Assembly (NCBI RefSeq): GCF_018141165.1
Contig: NZ_CP058557.1
Coordinates: forward strand, 2,046,001-2,110,000
From: Alkaliphilus sp. B6464
GTDB taxonomy: Bacteria; Bacillota; Clostridia; Peptostreptococcales; Natronincolaceae
Direction: 5' to 3'
DNA: 64,000 nucleotides
Of this stretch, positions 19,236-28,170 are shown in pieces (the first letter of the stretch is position 1; every line of letters begins with the position of its first letter). A model generated the notes under the pieces. It made no database searches. It was not told the origin of the DNA and was given only the letters and a program-made list of their open reading frames with translations. Position numbers and translations under genes: made by a program.

Positions 19236-19880
19236 ATGAACATAAAACCGATATATTTTTCTTTCAAAAACTTAAAGATATATTATTTTATTCCTTTATT
19301 TATTTTATATGTTTTTCTACCTATTGTAAGTGTTGGAATAGTTTATATGTCAGGTAGTATAGAGAATTCTTATTTTCTGATATTTAGAGAAGTGGAAAAG
19401 TATATACCTATTTTATCTTTGTGGTGGATTACTTTTATATTTAAAGAATATATTGAAGGAGATGGAAATGAAATCTTATATTGTATTGACGAGTCCGGCA
19501 AAGTTAAGGTTTTTCAAATACTTTTAATATTCATCTGGTATATTATACATATTAGTATACTTTTTTTAGGGTACAGTATATTTTTGGATAATGTATTTTT
19601 AGAGTTCTTGAAAACAGTTATTCAATGTTTCTTTTTTACCTCGTTATTATATATGCTAATCTATACTTTAAAGTCAACTACTATTAGTTTTATGGTTTTA
19701 CTTATATATGAATTGTTTGCAATTTTTATAAATTCTGAGATCGCTAATTATATAAGTATATTTGAGAATGGTGAAAAAATAATTTTAAGAACTATTACCA
19801 CAAAGTATTCGTTGGTCTTATTAGTGTCACTTGTTTTCTTAATGATTGGTGTGTATAAAAACAAGAAATTCTATTATTAA
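19236..19880 (+). CDS. ABC transporter membrane subunit, small
   Basis: 214 residues starting four bases after the ATPase stop. About six hydrophobic helices alternate with short charged loops, as in ABC-2 type membrane components (residue 48 on: EVEKYIPILSLWWITFIFKEYIEGDGNEILYC is near-identical in style to the first permease loop KNESILECF). It probably forms the channel as a heterodimer with the larger permease. It is followed by a strong terminator. Confidence 0.7.
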   Translation: MNIKPIYFSFKNLKIYYFIPLFILYVFLPIVSVGIVYMSGSIENSYFLIFREVEKYIPILSLWWITFIFKEYIEGDGNEILYCIDESGKVKVFQILLIFIWYIIHISILFLGYSIFLDNVFLEFLKTVIQCFFFTSLLYMLIYTLKSTTISFMVLLIYELFAIFINSEIANYISIFENGEKIILRTITTKYSLVLLVSLVFLMIGVYKNKKFYY

Positions 19881-19984
19881 AATATGATTTCTATATATTG
19901 TTACTGTTCTTAGGAATAACAAATCATTTGTCTTATACACTGCTGAAAAGTATTAGACGGCATATATATAATTTGCAAACTAAA

Positions 19985-20017
19985 AAATGAGATGCTCACT
20001 AGAGCATCTCATTTTTT
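19985..20017. terminator. Bidirectional terminator
   Basis: Perfect 13-bp stem AAATGAGATGCTC/GAGCATCTCATTT with T6 after it; ends the ABC operon and the convergent SASP gene. Confidence 0.92.
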
Positions 20018-20050
20018 ATGATAAATATTTTATATTAAACTATAATTTTA

Positions 20051-20254
20051 TTATTTTCCACTCATTTGTCTTTGAGCCATTTCAACCAAACGTTTTGTCA
20101 TATATCCACCAACGTATCCGTTTTGTCTAGCTGTCAAATTACCCTTGTCTACTTGATCATAATTAGAAAGACCTAACTCACTAGCTATTTCTAACTTCAT
20201 TTGATTAAGAGCTTGGCGAGCTTCTGGAACAACAACTTTATTTCTTGAAGCCAT
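20051..20254 (-). CDS. Alpha/beta-type small acid-soluble spore protein
   Basis: 67 residues. The start at MASRNKVVVPEAR is chosen because GAGGAG lies eight bases upstream; an upstream in-frame ATG would add a non-homologous 34-residue leader. The protein has the family core: helix 1 ALNQMKLEIASELGL, with EIA being the GPR protease cleavage site, and helix 2 with GYVGGYMTKRLVEMA. It coats spore DNA in the A-like form and is degraded during germination. Expression should be forespore-specific. Direct evidence that the organism sporulates. Confidence 0.95.
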   Translation of the reverse strand: MASRNKVVVPEARQALNQMKLEIASELGLSNYDQVDKGNLTARQNGYVGGYMTKRLVEMAQRQMSGK

Positions 20255-20399
20255 AATTTTCTCCTCCTCATCTGAATTATATTTTAGCAACATCTTTTGA
20301 TGTTGTATATATAATTTAACCACTTTTGATAATGAATATGTTAGAAGTTTTTTCATAGATTAATTAATTATGCCAATGCTTTAAAGTGCTTCAAATTTC

Positions 20400-20435
20400 A
20401 ATAAAAACATAGGGCGAAAAATTATCCACCCTATG
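20400..20435 (-). terminator. Terminator of the small minus-strand gene
   Basis: CATAGGG (20408) pairs with CCCTATG (20429); on the minus strand TTTTTAT follows. Confidence 0.8.
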
Positions 20436-20443
20436 TAGAGGTT

Positions 20444-20620
20444 TTATTTGGAGTGTAATTCTACAATCGTTTCTTTACCATGGTCATAGATATTCTCTAA
20501 CTGGCCTGGCTTAGGCTTAAATTCTCTGTTAAAATGTCGACTATCATATCTAAAAGTACGAGAACTAGCTTCTACACGGTGACCATTCACATTTGTCCAT
20601 TGGCTTTTACGAATAGACAT
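20444..20620 (-). CDS. Hypothetical small basic protein
   Basis: 58 residues starting MSIRKSQWTNVNG, seven bases after GAAAGGAG. Hydrophilic and rich in Arg, His and aromatic residues (SRTFRYDSRHFNREFKPKPGQ). No family recognised. It has its own terminator and sits upstream of the SASP gene in the same orientation. A spore-related role is only a guess from position. Confidence 0.65.
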   Translation of the reverse strand: MSIRKSQWTNVNGHRVEASSRTFRYDSRHFNREFKPKPGQLENIYDHGKETIVELHSK

Positions 20621-20722
20621 AAATACACTCCTTTCGTAATTAGAATGAATAAAATCATTCATAATTAGTTTTAACTTAAAATTTTTTAAAATGTGTATTA
20701 ATTATTGGTAATATTAAAGTTA

Positions 20723-21661
20723 TTATTTTTTTATAATCCATTGTACTGCGCCTACAATAATGCCCGTGAAGGGAAGAAGAATTAGAGTACTAAAAACATT
20801 AAAAATTGTATGAGCATTAGCAATTTGTCTTGATGGATTAAGTGGTGATAAAGAAACTGATATTGCACATAATAAATTGATAAAGGGAAAAATTAAAACT
20901 ACACCCATAATATTAAAAAAAAGATGTACAAAAGCAGTTTGTTTAGCAGCTCTATTTAAAGATAAACTTGATATTATAGATGTTATACAAGTGCCAACAT
21001 TCATACCAAGCATAATTGATACAGCGGAATACATGGATATTGACCCATTACTAGCTAATGTTTGTAGAATTGCTACACCTGTACTACTGCTTTGTAGTAT
21101 GGATATAGCAGAAAAGCCTATTAAAGCACCTAATATAGGCATTTTTCCAAACTCTTCTAAAATTTTTTGAAATGCTAATATATCTTTTAGAGGTGAGAGA
21201 CCTTCAGTTAATAGATCAATACCAATAAAGATAAGAGAAAAACCTATTAGCACTTCTCCTATATAACAAATTTTTTTATTTTTAGATGTCAAATTAATTA
21301 AAATACCCAATATAAATGGAATAAATGAGTATTTACCCATATTAAACGCTATTAACTGGGATGTTACAGTTGTGCCTATATTGGCTCCCATAATAATTGG
21401 TGTAGCTTGGTAAAGTGTGAGTAAATTAGACTGAACAAGGCCAACTAAGATAACTGTCATACCGCTGCTGGACTGTAAGATACCTGTAATGATACAGCCT
21501 ATTAAAACTCCGAGTAATGGATGAATTTTTAGATTAATAAGCATATATCTAAATCTACTAGATGTAAATCGATCTAATCCTTCTGTAAGAAATCTCATAC
21601 CTAATAAAAATAATCCTAAACCTATAGATGTAGCAGAAATAATCTCAAACAATAAAAACAC
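20723..21661 (-). CDS. Na/Pi cotransporter family protein
   Basis: 312 residues made of two inverted repeats typical of PF02690. Each has a QSSS segment (GILQSSSGMTVILVGL and SILQSSSTGVAILQTLA) and a glycine-rich partner (MGANIGTTVTSQL and LGMNVGTCITSI). Eight or so hydrophobic helices. It lacks the C-terminal PhoU-like domain of longer relatives. Predicted to move phosphate with sodium. The start is uncertain: the GTG at 21661 overlaps the GGGGGG, and a TTG at 21652 is better spaced. Confidence 0.9.
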   Translation of the reverse strand: MFLLFEIISATSIGLGLFLLGMRFLTEGLDRFTSSRFRYMLINLKIHPLLGVLIGCIITGILQSSSGMTVILVGLVQSNLLTLYQATPIIMGANIGTTVTSQLIAFNMGKYSFIPFILGILINLTSKNKKICYIGEVLIGFSLIFIGIDLLTEGLSPLKDILAFQKILEEFGKMPILGALIGFSAISILQSSSTGVAILQTLASNGSISMYSAVSIMLGMNVGTCITSIISSLSLNRAAKQTAFVHLFFNIMGVVLIFPFINLLCAISVSLSPLNPSRQIANAHTIFNVFSTLILLPFTGIIVGAVQWIIKK

Positions 21662-21707
21662 CCCCCAGGTTAAATATACGTAGGAGGGTTTACATATAAA
21701 ACAATAA

Positions 21708-22940
21708 TTAAAAAATTAGTTGAAGCTTTAATAATCTTTGCTTAAGCTCTTCTATTATTTCAATTTCTTCGGCCTGGCTATTCGCATTGAATGTAACAGA
21801 TAGTCGTAAATAGGCCCCAGCGTCATCCCAAGGCACTGTAGATATTAATGAATTTCTTATTAGATAATCTGAAACTTCTTCCGCAGTCTCGAAAATAATA
21901 CCTGATTTAGTTCCTTTTGGTATGGTGACATAACAATAGAAAGTTCCTTTAGGTTTTTTAGCGGAGAATCCTACTTCGTTTAAGGCGCTAACTAATAGGT
22001 CAAGACGTCTAGAATATCTTTCACAATTTCTTAAGCTAATTTCATTATTATTTAATGCATAAATAGCTGCTTTCTGTATAGCTCTAAACTGACCAGAATC
22101 CGTATTATCTTTTACTGTTCCATAAACTTTAATAGCTAATGGGTCACCTACAATAAATGCTAATCTCCAACCTGTCATATTATATCCCTTAGATAAACTA
22201 TGAAGTTCCACTCCGACATCTTTAGCTCCTTCAACAGATAGAAAGCTTAAAGGTTCACATCCATCAAAGGTAATAGGAGCATAGGCGGCATCAGACACAA
22301 CAATGATATTGTTTTTATATGCAAATTCTACTACTTCTTTATAAAATTCTTTAGTTGCGACTTGTCCAGTTGGGTTATTAGGATAGTTAATATATAATAG
22401 CTTAGCTCGTTTTAAAATATTTTTAGGAATTGTAGAAAAATTAGGATAGAAGTTATTTTCTTTATATAGAGGTAGGGTATATACATCACCTCCAAGATAA
22501 CGAGTATATGTTGAAATTATAGGATAACCTGGAGTTGTTGTGAGGGTAATGTCTCCATGATTAATAAAACACATAGGTAGCATTGATAAAATGGATTTAG
22601 ACCCCATTCCATGAATTATATCGGTTGAAGGATTGATGTTTTTTAGACCATAGATTTCTTCTAGGTATTTTGCAGCCGCTTCTTGAAATTCGGGAATACC
22701 ATTATCCGCATATAGACGATTTTCTGGCCTGCCAGCTTCCAATGACAGTGTATTTACAACTCCTATATCTGCCGGTTTATCTGGTTCACCTATACCAAGA
22801 TCTATTAAAGATAGATGAGGGTGCATCTTTATGGCATCTTCTTTTGCTTTTTTAATCTTTGCAAATTTGTATGCTTCTGTTTTTTTACTAAACATTTTAC
22901 CACCAAGACGTTCTGAAATCTTGTCGGTATAAAAGCTCAT
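21708..22940 (-). CDS. dapL: Class I/II aminotransferase, probable LL-diaminopimelate aminotransferase
   Basis: 410 residues. A PLP enzyme with LGIGEPDKPAD, the YPNNPTG segment, SDAAYAPITF and the PLP lysine in SLSKGYNMTGWR. These elements and the length match DapL, which converts tetrahydrodipicolinate to LL-diaminopimelate for lysine and peptidoglycan. AAGGAGGAG precedes the ATG. Its neighbourhood (PdaB-like, MurE-like) fits cell-wall work. Close relatives with alanine or other donors exist, so substrate is likely but not proven. Confidence 0.8.
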   Translation of the reverse strand: MSFYTDKISERLGGKMFSKKTEAYKFAKIKKAKEDAIKMHPHLSLIDLGIGEPDKPADIGVVNTLSLEAGRPENRLYADNGIPEFQEAAAKYLEEIYGLKNINPSTDIIHGMGSKSILSMLPMCFINHGDITLTTTPGYPIISTYTRYLGGDVYTLPLYKENNFYPNFSTIPKNILKRAKLLYINYPNNPTGQVATKEFYKEVVEFAYKNNIIVVSDAAYAPITFDGCEPLSFLSVEGAKDVGVELHSLSKGYNMTGWRLAFIVGDPLAIKVYGTVKDNTDSGQFRAIQKAAIYALNNNEISLRNCERYSRRLDLLVSALNEVGFSAKKPKGTFYCYVTIPKGTKSGIIFETAEEVSDYLIRNSLISTVPWDDAGAYLRLSVTFNANSQAEEIEIIEELKQRLLKLQLIF

Positions 22941-23106
22941 CCTGTCTCCTCCTTACTATTTTAATTAATAAATAAATGTTATCTCAATGAAATAGAATCC
23001 TTCCAATTATTCTATTAACCTAACATTGATTTTGATACAGTAATTATGCATAAAACAAGTTACAAGGAATAAACTTTAATATAATCTTTAGTACAGGGGG
23101 AGTAAT

Positions 23107-23871
23107 ATGAAGGTATATATTTTACAGAAAAGGATTCTATCAATTTTGCTATGTACTGTGCTAGTCTTAGGGGGATTGATATTTTACTCGAGAACTACTG
23201 AGGACGGGATAATAGGTGTTTTTTCAAACCAAAAGAGATTGCCTATTTATAGTGTAGAAACCAACGATAAAAAGATAGCCATAAGCTTTGATGCAGCATG
23301 GGGTGATGAATTTACAGATAATATACTAGATACATTAGACAAGTATAATATTAAAACAACATTTTTTTTAGTAGCATTTTGGGTAGACAAATATCCAGAT
23401 ATGGTAAAGAAAATTTATGATAGGGGACATGAAATAGGTAATCATTCAACTACTCATCCTCATATGTCTAAGTTAACTAAGGAACAAATAGCTAATGAAT
23501 TAAAGACTACTGGAGATAAAATTGCAAAAATAACTGGGAAAGATCCTGTAGTTTTTAGACCACCGTTTGGTGATTATAACAATCTGTTAATTGAGACAGC
23601 AGAAGAGCTAAACTATCATACAATTCAGTGGGATGTGGATTCCTTAGACTGGAAAGAAATGGGAGTACAACCGGTAGTAGATAGAGTTACTAGAAATGTA
23701 AAAAAGGGTTCTATAGTATTGTTTCATAATAATGCTAAATATGTAAGTGAATTTTTACCTCTAGTTCTTGAAAAATTGCAGGAACAAGGATATGAAATAG
23801 TTCCCGTATCAGAGTTAATTTATAAAGAAAATTATACAATTGATAATACAGGAAGACAACAAAAAAATTAA
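23107..23871 (+). CDS. pdaB: Polysaccharide deacetylase, PdaB-like
   Basis: 254 residues: an N-terminal membrane anchor (residues about 9-27), then a NodB deacetylase domain. Motif 1 is SFDAAWGDE, motif 2 is HSTTHPHMSKL with the metal His pair, motif 3 is RPPFGDYN, and LFHN marks motif 5. The SFDAAWG variant is typical of PdaB, a sporulation protein needed for spore cortex maintenance. A hairpin terminator follows. Other clostridial NodB proteins are similar, so the symbol is by resemblance. Confidence 0.85.
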   Translation: MKVYILQKRILSILLCTVLVLGGLIFYSRTTEDGIIGVFSNQKRLPIYSVETNDKKIAISFDAAWGDEFTDNILDTLDKYNIKTTFFLVAFWVDKYPDMVKKIYDRGHEIGNHSTTHPHMSKLTKEQIANELKTTGDKIAKITGKDPVVFRPPFGDYNNLLIETAEELNYHTIQWDVDSLDWKEMGVQPVVDRVTRNVKKGSIVLFHNNAKYVSEFLPLVLEKLQEQGYEIVPVSELIYKENYTIDNTGRQQKN

Positions 23872-23872
23872 A

Positions 23873-23900
23873 ATCCCTCCTATAGCGAGGGTATTTTTTT
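23873..23900 (+). terminator. Rho-independent terminator
   Basis: ATCCCTC/GAGGGTAT stem followed by T7, directly after the deacetylase stop. Confidence 0.8.
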
Positions 23901-23983
23901 GATTGTGTATAATTGGACTTTGAAATACAAAACATAAACAATATTAACTCTAACCGATTAGGATAGTGGGAGGATATACACTA

Positions 23984-25477
23984 ATGATGATAGATGGCAT
24001 AAAAATTAAAGGAATAACTTCGGATTCTAGACAAGTTAGAAAAGATTATGTATTTGTAGCTTTAACAGGCCAAAATAAAGATGGAAATGAATTTATTAAT
24101 GAAGCGGTAGAAAGTGGTGCGGTTATTGTTTATACAGAAAAGGATATTTATAGAAAAGATTGTATCGTGAAAAAGGTTAATAATGGGAGAATAAAGCTTG
24201 CTGAGCTGTGCAATGAATTTTATGGTTATCCATCAGAGAAATTATTAGTTATTGGAGTTACAGGTACAAATGGTAAAACAACAACTACTAATTTAATTTA
24301 TCATATTCTTAAGGAAGCTGGGATTGCTGTTGGCATAATAGGGACCTTACATATTAAAATTGGTAAAGAACAATACCCATCAAAATTAACTACTCCAATT
24401 ACAGAGGATATTTACTATTATTTAAATAGAATGGTAGAAGAAAACATAAGGGTTGCAGTATTAGAAGTATCTTCCCATGGTTTAAAAAATGATAGAGTTT
24501 ATGGAATTAAATTTGATATTGCAATACATACAAATATTAATCAGGATCATTTAAACTTTCATAAAACTATTACTGATTATATTAAGTCTAAAAAGAAACT
24601 ATTTGATAGTTTAGCAGCAGGTAAAATTGCTTTAATAAATCATGATGATAATTATGGACTAAAAATGTTGGAAGGAAATAATGAAATATTAATTATTAGT
24701 TATGGATTGAGCTCTAAATCTACGGTTACTGCTTCTAGTATCGATATGGATTTTTTAACATCTTTTAACTATTGTCTACAAAGAGGCATTACAACATTAT
24801 CTGGAGTAGAAATAGAAGTATTTGAATATCCAATTACCTCTAACCTATTAGGAAATCATAATATTTACAATGCTTTATCAGCTATTAGTACATGCTTATT
24901 ATTAGATGTTCCAATTGAAAAAATAGCAAAGGCCATAAAAAGTTATCCACCTGTAACAAGAAGGATGGAAATTGTCTACAAAGATAAATATACTGTTATA
25001 GATGATTATTGTCATAATCCTGCTAGTTATGAAGCGGTATTTCATACTATACAAACCCTTCAGTATAATAACCTTTATATTGTAAATGGTGTTAGAGGAA
25101 ATAGAGGATTAGATATTAATCGTAGAAATGCTGAGGTCTTAAAACAATGGTATGAAATACTAAATGTAAAAAAACTTATTATTACAGATAGTGTAGATTG
25201 TGTAGATAATCTTAATCGGGTAAGTAATGAAGAAAGACAAGTATATTTTGAAGTACTAAAAGATAGTTTATTTTTGTTTAAATATGAAGCATCCTTAAGA
25301 AATGCTATAAAAGAAATACTTAAGGAATTAAAGCCTAATGATATACTTTTATTGTTGGGAGCACAATCTATGGATAAGGGGAAGGGTATATTTTTAGACT
25401 TAATTAATGAAAAAGAAAGTATTAATATAATTCAGCAACAATCAAAAATATACGATAATATTTTTGATAATCATTAA
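23984..25477 (+). CDS. MurE-like Mur ligase, divergent paralogue
   Basis: About 497 residues. ATG 23984 is preferred, since GGGAGGA ends ten bases before it. It carries the Mur P-loop VTGTNGKTTTTNLI, the TTP segment (KLTTPITED), EVSSHGL, TNINQDHLNFH and the C-terminal domain. The DNPR motif that selects diaminopimelate in MurE is absent, with DSVDCVDNLNRVS in that region. The usual DYAHTP is DYCHNPAS. It may join a different amino acid or act on a different substrate. Its context gives no second murein gene, so this is probably an accessory ligase, not the housekeeping MurE. Confidence 0.8.
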   Translation: MMIDGIKIKGITSDSRQVRKDYVFVALTGQNKDGNEFINEAVESGAVIVYTEKDIYRKDCIVKKVNNGRIKLAELCNEFYGYPSEKLLVIGVTGTNGKTTTTNLIYHILKEAGIAVGIIGTLHIKIGKEQYPSKLTTPITEDIYYYLNRMVEENIRVAVLEVSSHGLKNDRVYGIKFDIAIHTNINQDHLNFHKTITDYIKSKKKLFDSLAAGKIALINHDDNYGLKMLEGNNEILIISYGLSSKSTVTASSIDMDFLTSFNYCLQRGITTLSGVEIEVFEYPITSNLLGNHNIYNALSAISTCLLLDVPIEKIAKAIKSYPPVTRRMEIVYKDKYTVIDDYCHNPASYEAVFHTIQTLQYNNLYIVNGVRGNRGLDINRRNAEVLKQWYEILNVKKLIITDSVDCVDNLNRVSNEERQVYFEVLKDSLFLFKYEASLRNAIKEILKELKPNDILLLLGAQSMDKGKGIFLDLINEKESINIIQQQSKIYDNIFDNH

Positions 25478-25610
25478 TTTTTTAGTCATTAAAAATTTAG
25501 TATTATTTTTCACTAAAGAAAACATAATTTAGTCCCACTCTGAATAAACATGTTTATAGATTAGTCCAAAAATATTATAAACATAAGAATAGAAGGGAGA
25601 GTGGGGTAAG

Positions 25611-26267
25611 ATGACACTTGATCATCTTATGGATACGAATGTTGTAACAATAGTGGGAAAGGTTGTTGGAGAAAAAGAGTTTAGTCATGAGATTTATGGA
25701 GAGGGGTTTTATACATATAATATAGAAATACCTCGACTAAGTGATGCAGTAGATCAGCTACCTTTAACAGTGTCAGAAAGGCTATTGGTGGGGTTAGACT
25801 TAGAAGATGGGGACATGATTAGGATAGAGGGGCAGTTAAGGTCCTATAACAAATTTATAGATGGTAGTAACCGTCTAGTATTAACTATATTTGCTAGGGA
25901 TATTATTCCCTTTGAAGGGGAGGAAGAATTAAAAAATCCTAATGAGATTTTCTTAGAAGGATATATTTGCAAAGCTCCCGTCTATAGAGAAACACCTTTT
26001 GGTAGGGAAATTACAGACCTGCTAATTGCAGTAAATAGACTTTATAATAAGTCGGACTACATACCGACAATAGCTTGGGGAAGAAATGCAAGGTTTTCTT
26101 CTAAGTTAAATGTTGGTGATAGAATTCGGATCTGGGGACGGATACAAAGTAGGCAATATCAGAAAAAATTATCAGATGGAAATGTTTTAAATAAAATTGC
26201 ATATGAGGTATCTATTTCTAAAATGGAAAAAGTTGATGAAAACGAAGAAGAGCACGCTATCCCTTAG
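25611..26267 (+). CDS. SSB-like protein with two OB folds (3' end regenerated by the integrated element)
   Basis: 218 residues. Two tandem SSB/OB-type halves are visible (about 10-105 and 108-210: VVTIVGKVVGEKEFSHE..YTYNIEIPRLS and EIFLEGYICKAPVYRETPFGREITDLLIAVNR). It should bind single-stranded DNA; an acidic SSB-type tail is not evident. The last 219 bases (26049-26267) are repeated perfectly at 43989-44207. A phage-like element has inserted here, so the 3' end now attached probably came with the element, while the original 3' end and its terminator lie 17.9 kb away. Confidence 0.85.
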   Translation: MTLDHLMDTNVVTIVGKVVGEKEFSHEIYGEGFYTYNIEIPRLSDAVDQLPLTVSERLLVGLDLEDGDMIRIEGQLRSYNKFIDGSNRLVLTIFARDIIPFEGEEELKNPNEIFLEGYICKAPVYRETPFGREITDLLIAVNRLYNKSDYIPTIAWGRNARFSSKLNVGDRIRIWGRIQSRQYQKKLSDGNVLNKIAYEVSISKMEKVDENEEEHAIP

Positions 26268-26276
26268 GATGGTGTG
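26049..26276 (+). repeat. Left 228-bp direct repeat (attL side)
   Basis: Perfect copy of 43989-44216 at an offset of 17940. It covers the last 72 codons of the SSB-like gene and nine bases beyond the stop. Sequence diverges immediately outside both ends. Confidence 0.97.
26051..26068 (+). other. Putative recombination core (attL)
   Basis: GTCGG-ACTACATA-CCGAC: 5-bp inverted arms around an 8-bp spacer, two bases inside the left edge of the repeat. This is the layout of a tyrosine recombinase crossover site, and its place at the repeat edge implies that the element carries the rest of the repeat. Inference. Confidence 0.55.
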
Positions 26277-26416
26277 AGTCATGCTATATATATAAAATAT
26301 ATGTATTTAGCAGATTATATACAGATTCTTCAAAGGATTGATTTTTCAATGTTTTAAGTTTAAGCACACTTTACTGTTATGTTGCATGATTCATAAGAAC
26401 AGGAGAGTGTGTTTTT

Positions 26417-27340
26417 ATGTTGGAATTGCAAGAGTTAGTGGAAGAATTTTTGTTTGATTGTGAGGCAAGGGGTTTAAGCAAGGAAACATTAAAAAGTTAT
26501 AATTTTTACATGAAAACGTTTATGAGATTTTGCTTAGACAAAGAAGTTAAAAATGTAGATCAACTTAATAGCAGGGTACTAAAACAGTACAGTGTATCGT
26601 TAATTAAGAGAGGATACGAAGAAAGTTATATTAATACATTATTAACTGTACTGAAATCATTAATAAGTTATTTGGTAGAAGAAAAGTATATTGATGAAAG
26701 AATAGAAGTTAAAAATGTAAAAGAAAAAACAAAAGTTATACAAACATTTTCCGATTTTGAAGTTGAAAAGATGTTAGAAACTTTAAAGGGTAATAGTTAC
26801 ATTGAAATTAGAGATAGGGCAGTTATTTACATGCTTGTAGACTGTGGACTTCGAGCAGGTGAGGTAATTAGATTAAGAGAAAAGGATATTAAGGAAAATA
26901 ATACTTTATTTATTCAAGGGAAAGGTAAGAAGGAAAGATTTGTACCATTTTCTGCACAGTTAAAAAGGGCTATGTTAAAGTATGAAAGGGCTAAAAATAG
27001 TTTCTTTATAGATAAAAAACATACACCAGATTATTATTTTTTAGGTAGATATGGACAACCCTTAAGTAATTTTATAATACAAGATATATGTAGGAAAGTA
27101 GGAGAAAGGGCAAATATAACTGAAACAAGAGTGTTTCCACATAATTTCAGGCACTACTATGCCGTCAAAAATCTACGTGAAGGATTGGACTTATATAGTT
27201 TGTCACGTTTATTAGGTCATTCCGATATTGCAACTACTTCTATATATACTTCTTCGCTAAGAAACGAAGAATTATTTGATATTGTGAAGGAAAGAACTCC
27301 ACTTACCACTTTTAACAAAAGAGGTGGTAGGAGAATATGA
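26417..27340 (+). CDS. int: Tyrosine recombinase/integrase
   Basis: 307 residues. The N-terminal SAM-like core-binding domain (EEFLFDCEARGLSKETLKSY) is followed by the catalytic domain with Arg in CGLRAGEV, Lys in GKGKKERFVPF, HNFRHYYA, LLGHSDI and the nucleophile Tyr in TSIYTSS. All catalytic residues are present. It is small, XerC/D-like. A GGAG site lies just upstream, next to the right arm of an inverted repeat (AGCACACT near 26363 against AGTGTGTTT near 26405), which might modulate translation. Its stop overlaps the next start by ATGA. Confidence 0.95.
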   Translation: MLELQELVEEFLFDCEARGLSKETLKSYNFYMKTFMRFCLDKEVKNVDQLNSRVLKQYSVSLIKRGYEESYINTLLTVLKSLISYLVEEKYIDERIEVKNVKEKTKVIQTFSDFEVEKMLETLKGNSYIEIRDRAVIYMLVDCGLRAGEVIRLREKDIKENNTLFIQGKGKKERFVPFSAQLKRAMLKYERAKNSFFIDKKHTPDYYFLGRYGQPLSNFIIQDICRKVGERANITETRVFPHNFRHYYAVKNLREGLDLYSLSRLLGHSDIATTSIYTSSLRNEELFDIVKERTPLTTFNKRGGRRI

Positions 27341-28039
27341 AATTAACTAAATATAACTACCATCAGTTTGTAAAGTTAAATCCTACTCAAAAGGTTATAC
27401 TGGACTGTGTATTGTCTTATGCTTACGGTAATAAAAACTATGCTTTTCCATCACAAGAAACCATAGCAGAAGAAATAAACGTATGTAGACACACTGTAAT
27501 GCGTAATTTAAGGAAAATAGAACAAATTAGGATAAGGTAGTCTACCTTTTATGATTAGGAAGCCTAGAAGGTCAAATACGGGCAAATACGAGCATACAAT
27601 TTACATATTCCCTTGGCTTAATAAGCCGAATGATTATATAAGACAGATGCAACTAGAAATTATTAATGAATTAATAAGAAAGTATTCTGATGAAGCAATA
27701 GAAGAATATGAAAATAGTAGCCATGTAACAGAAAATGAACGGAAGATTAATAGACAGAACTATGTATTATCTATCTATAGCAAAATCAACAAAATAAAGA
27801 AATATGCTAATTCAAAAGCAAATGATGTGTTGAAAGTACTTGTAAGAGTTGGAAATACACTAGCAGAAGGTAATATTATATATAGTTTGGAGAAGTATTT
27901 AATGCAATCATTTAAAGAGATCGGTTATGAGATGCGAACAACTAAAGCAATACAAGAATTATATTTTATGTTAATAGGCGATAATGATCTATTTGAAATC
28001 AATTTAGATGGATATATTGATGATTTATTAAGTATATAG
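27337..28039 (+). pseudogene. HTH/replication-initiator-like gene, frameshifted
   Basis: The first frame (27337-27540) encodes 67 residues with a DnaD/RepA-type winged helix (YAFPSQETIAEEINVCRHTVMRNLRKIEQ). It overlaps the integrase stop and ends in TAG. The natural continuation (RKPRRSNTGKYEHTIYIFPWLNKPND...) lies in the next frame, open 27536-28039 with an ATG at 27551 and no ribosome site. Such HTH_36 proteins are plasmid or phage replication initiators or regulators. A one-base change would join the two. Programmed frameshifting is possible, but no slippery site was noticed. Confidence 0.6.
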
Positions 28040-28170
28040 TTCTATTTACTGTAAAATCAAATATTATATTTAGCCTTGTAGTTATTATTTACAAAAAATA
28101 GTAATTAGAAGGCTAATTGTAATACCATTCGTCATGGAGTACGAACGGAAAAATCTGTTGGTTAGAGTAT

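Noticed and set aside
20255-20356. N-terminal extension of the SASP
   Set aside because: The ribosome site and family alignment place the start at 20254; the extension has no homology to SASPs.
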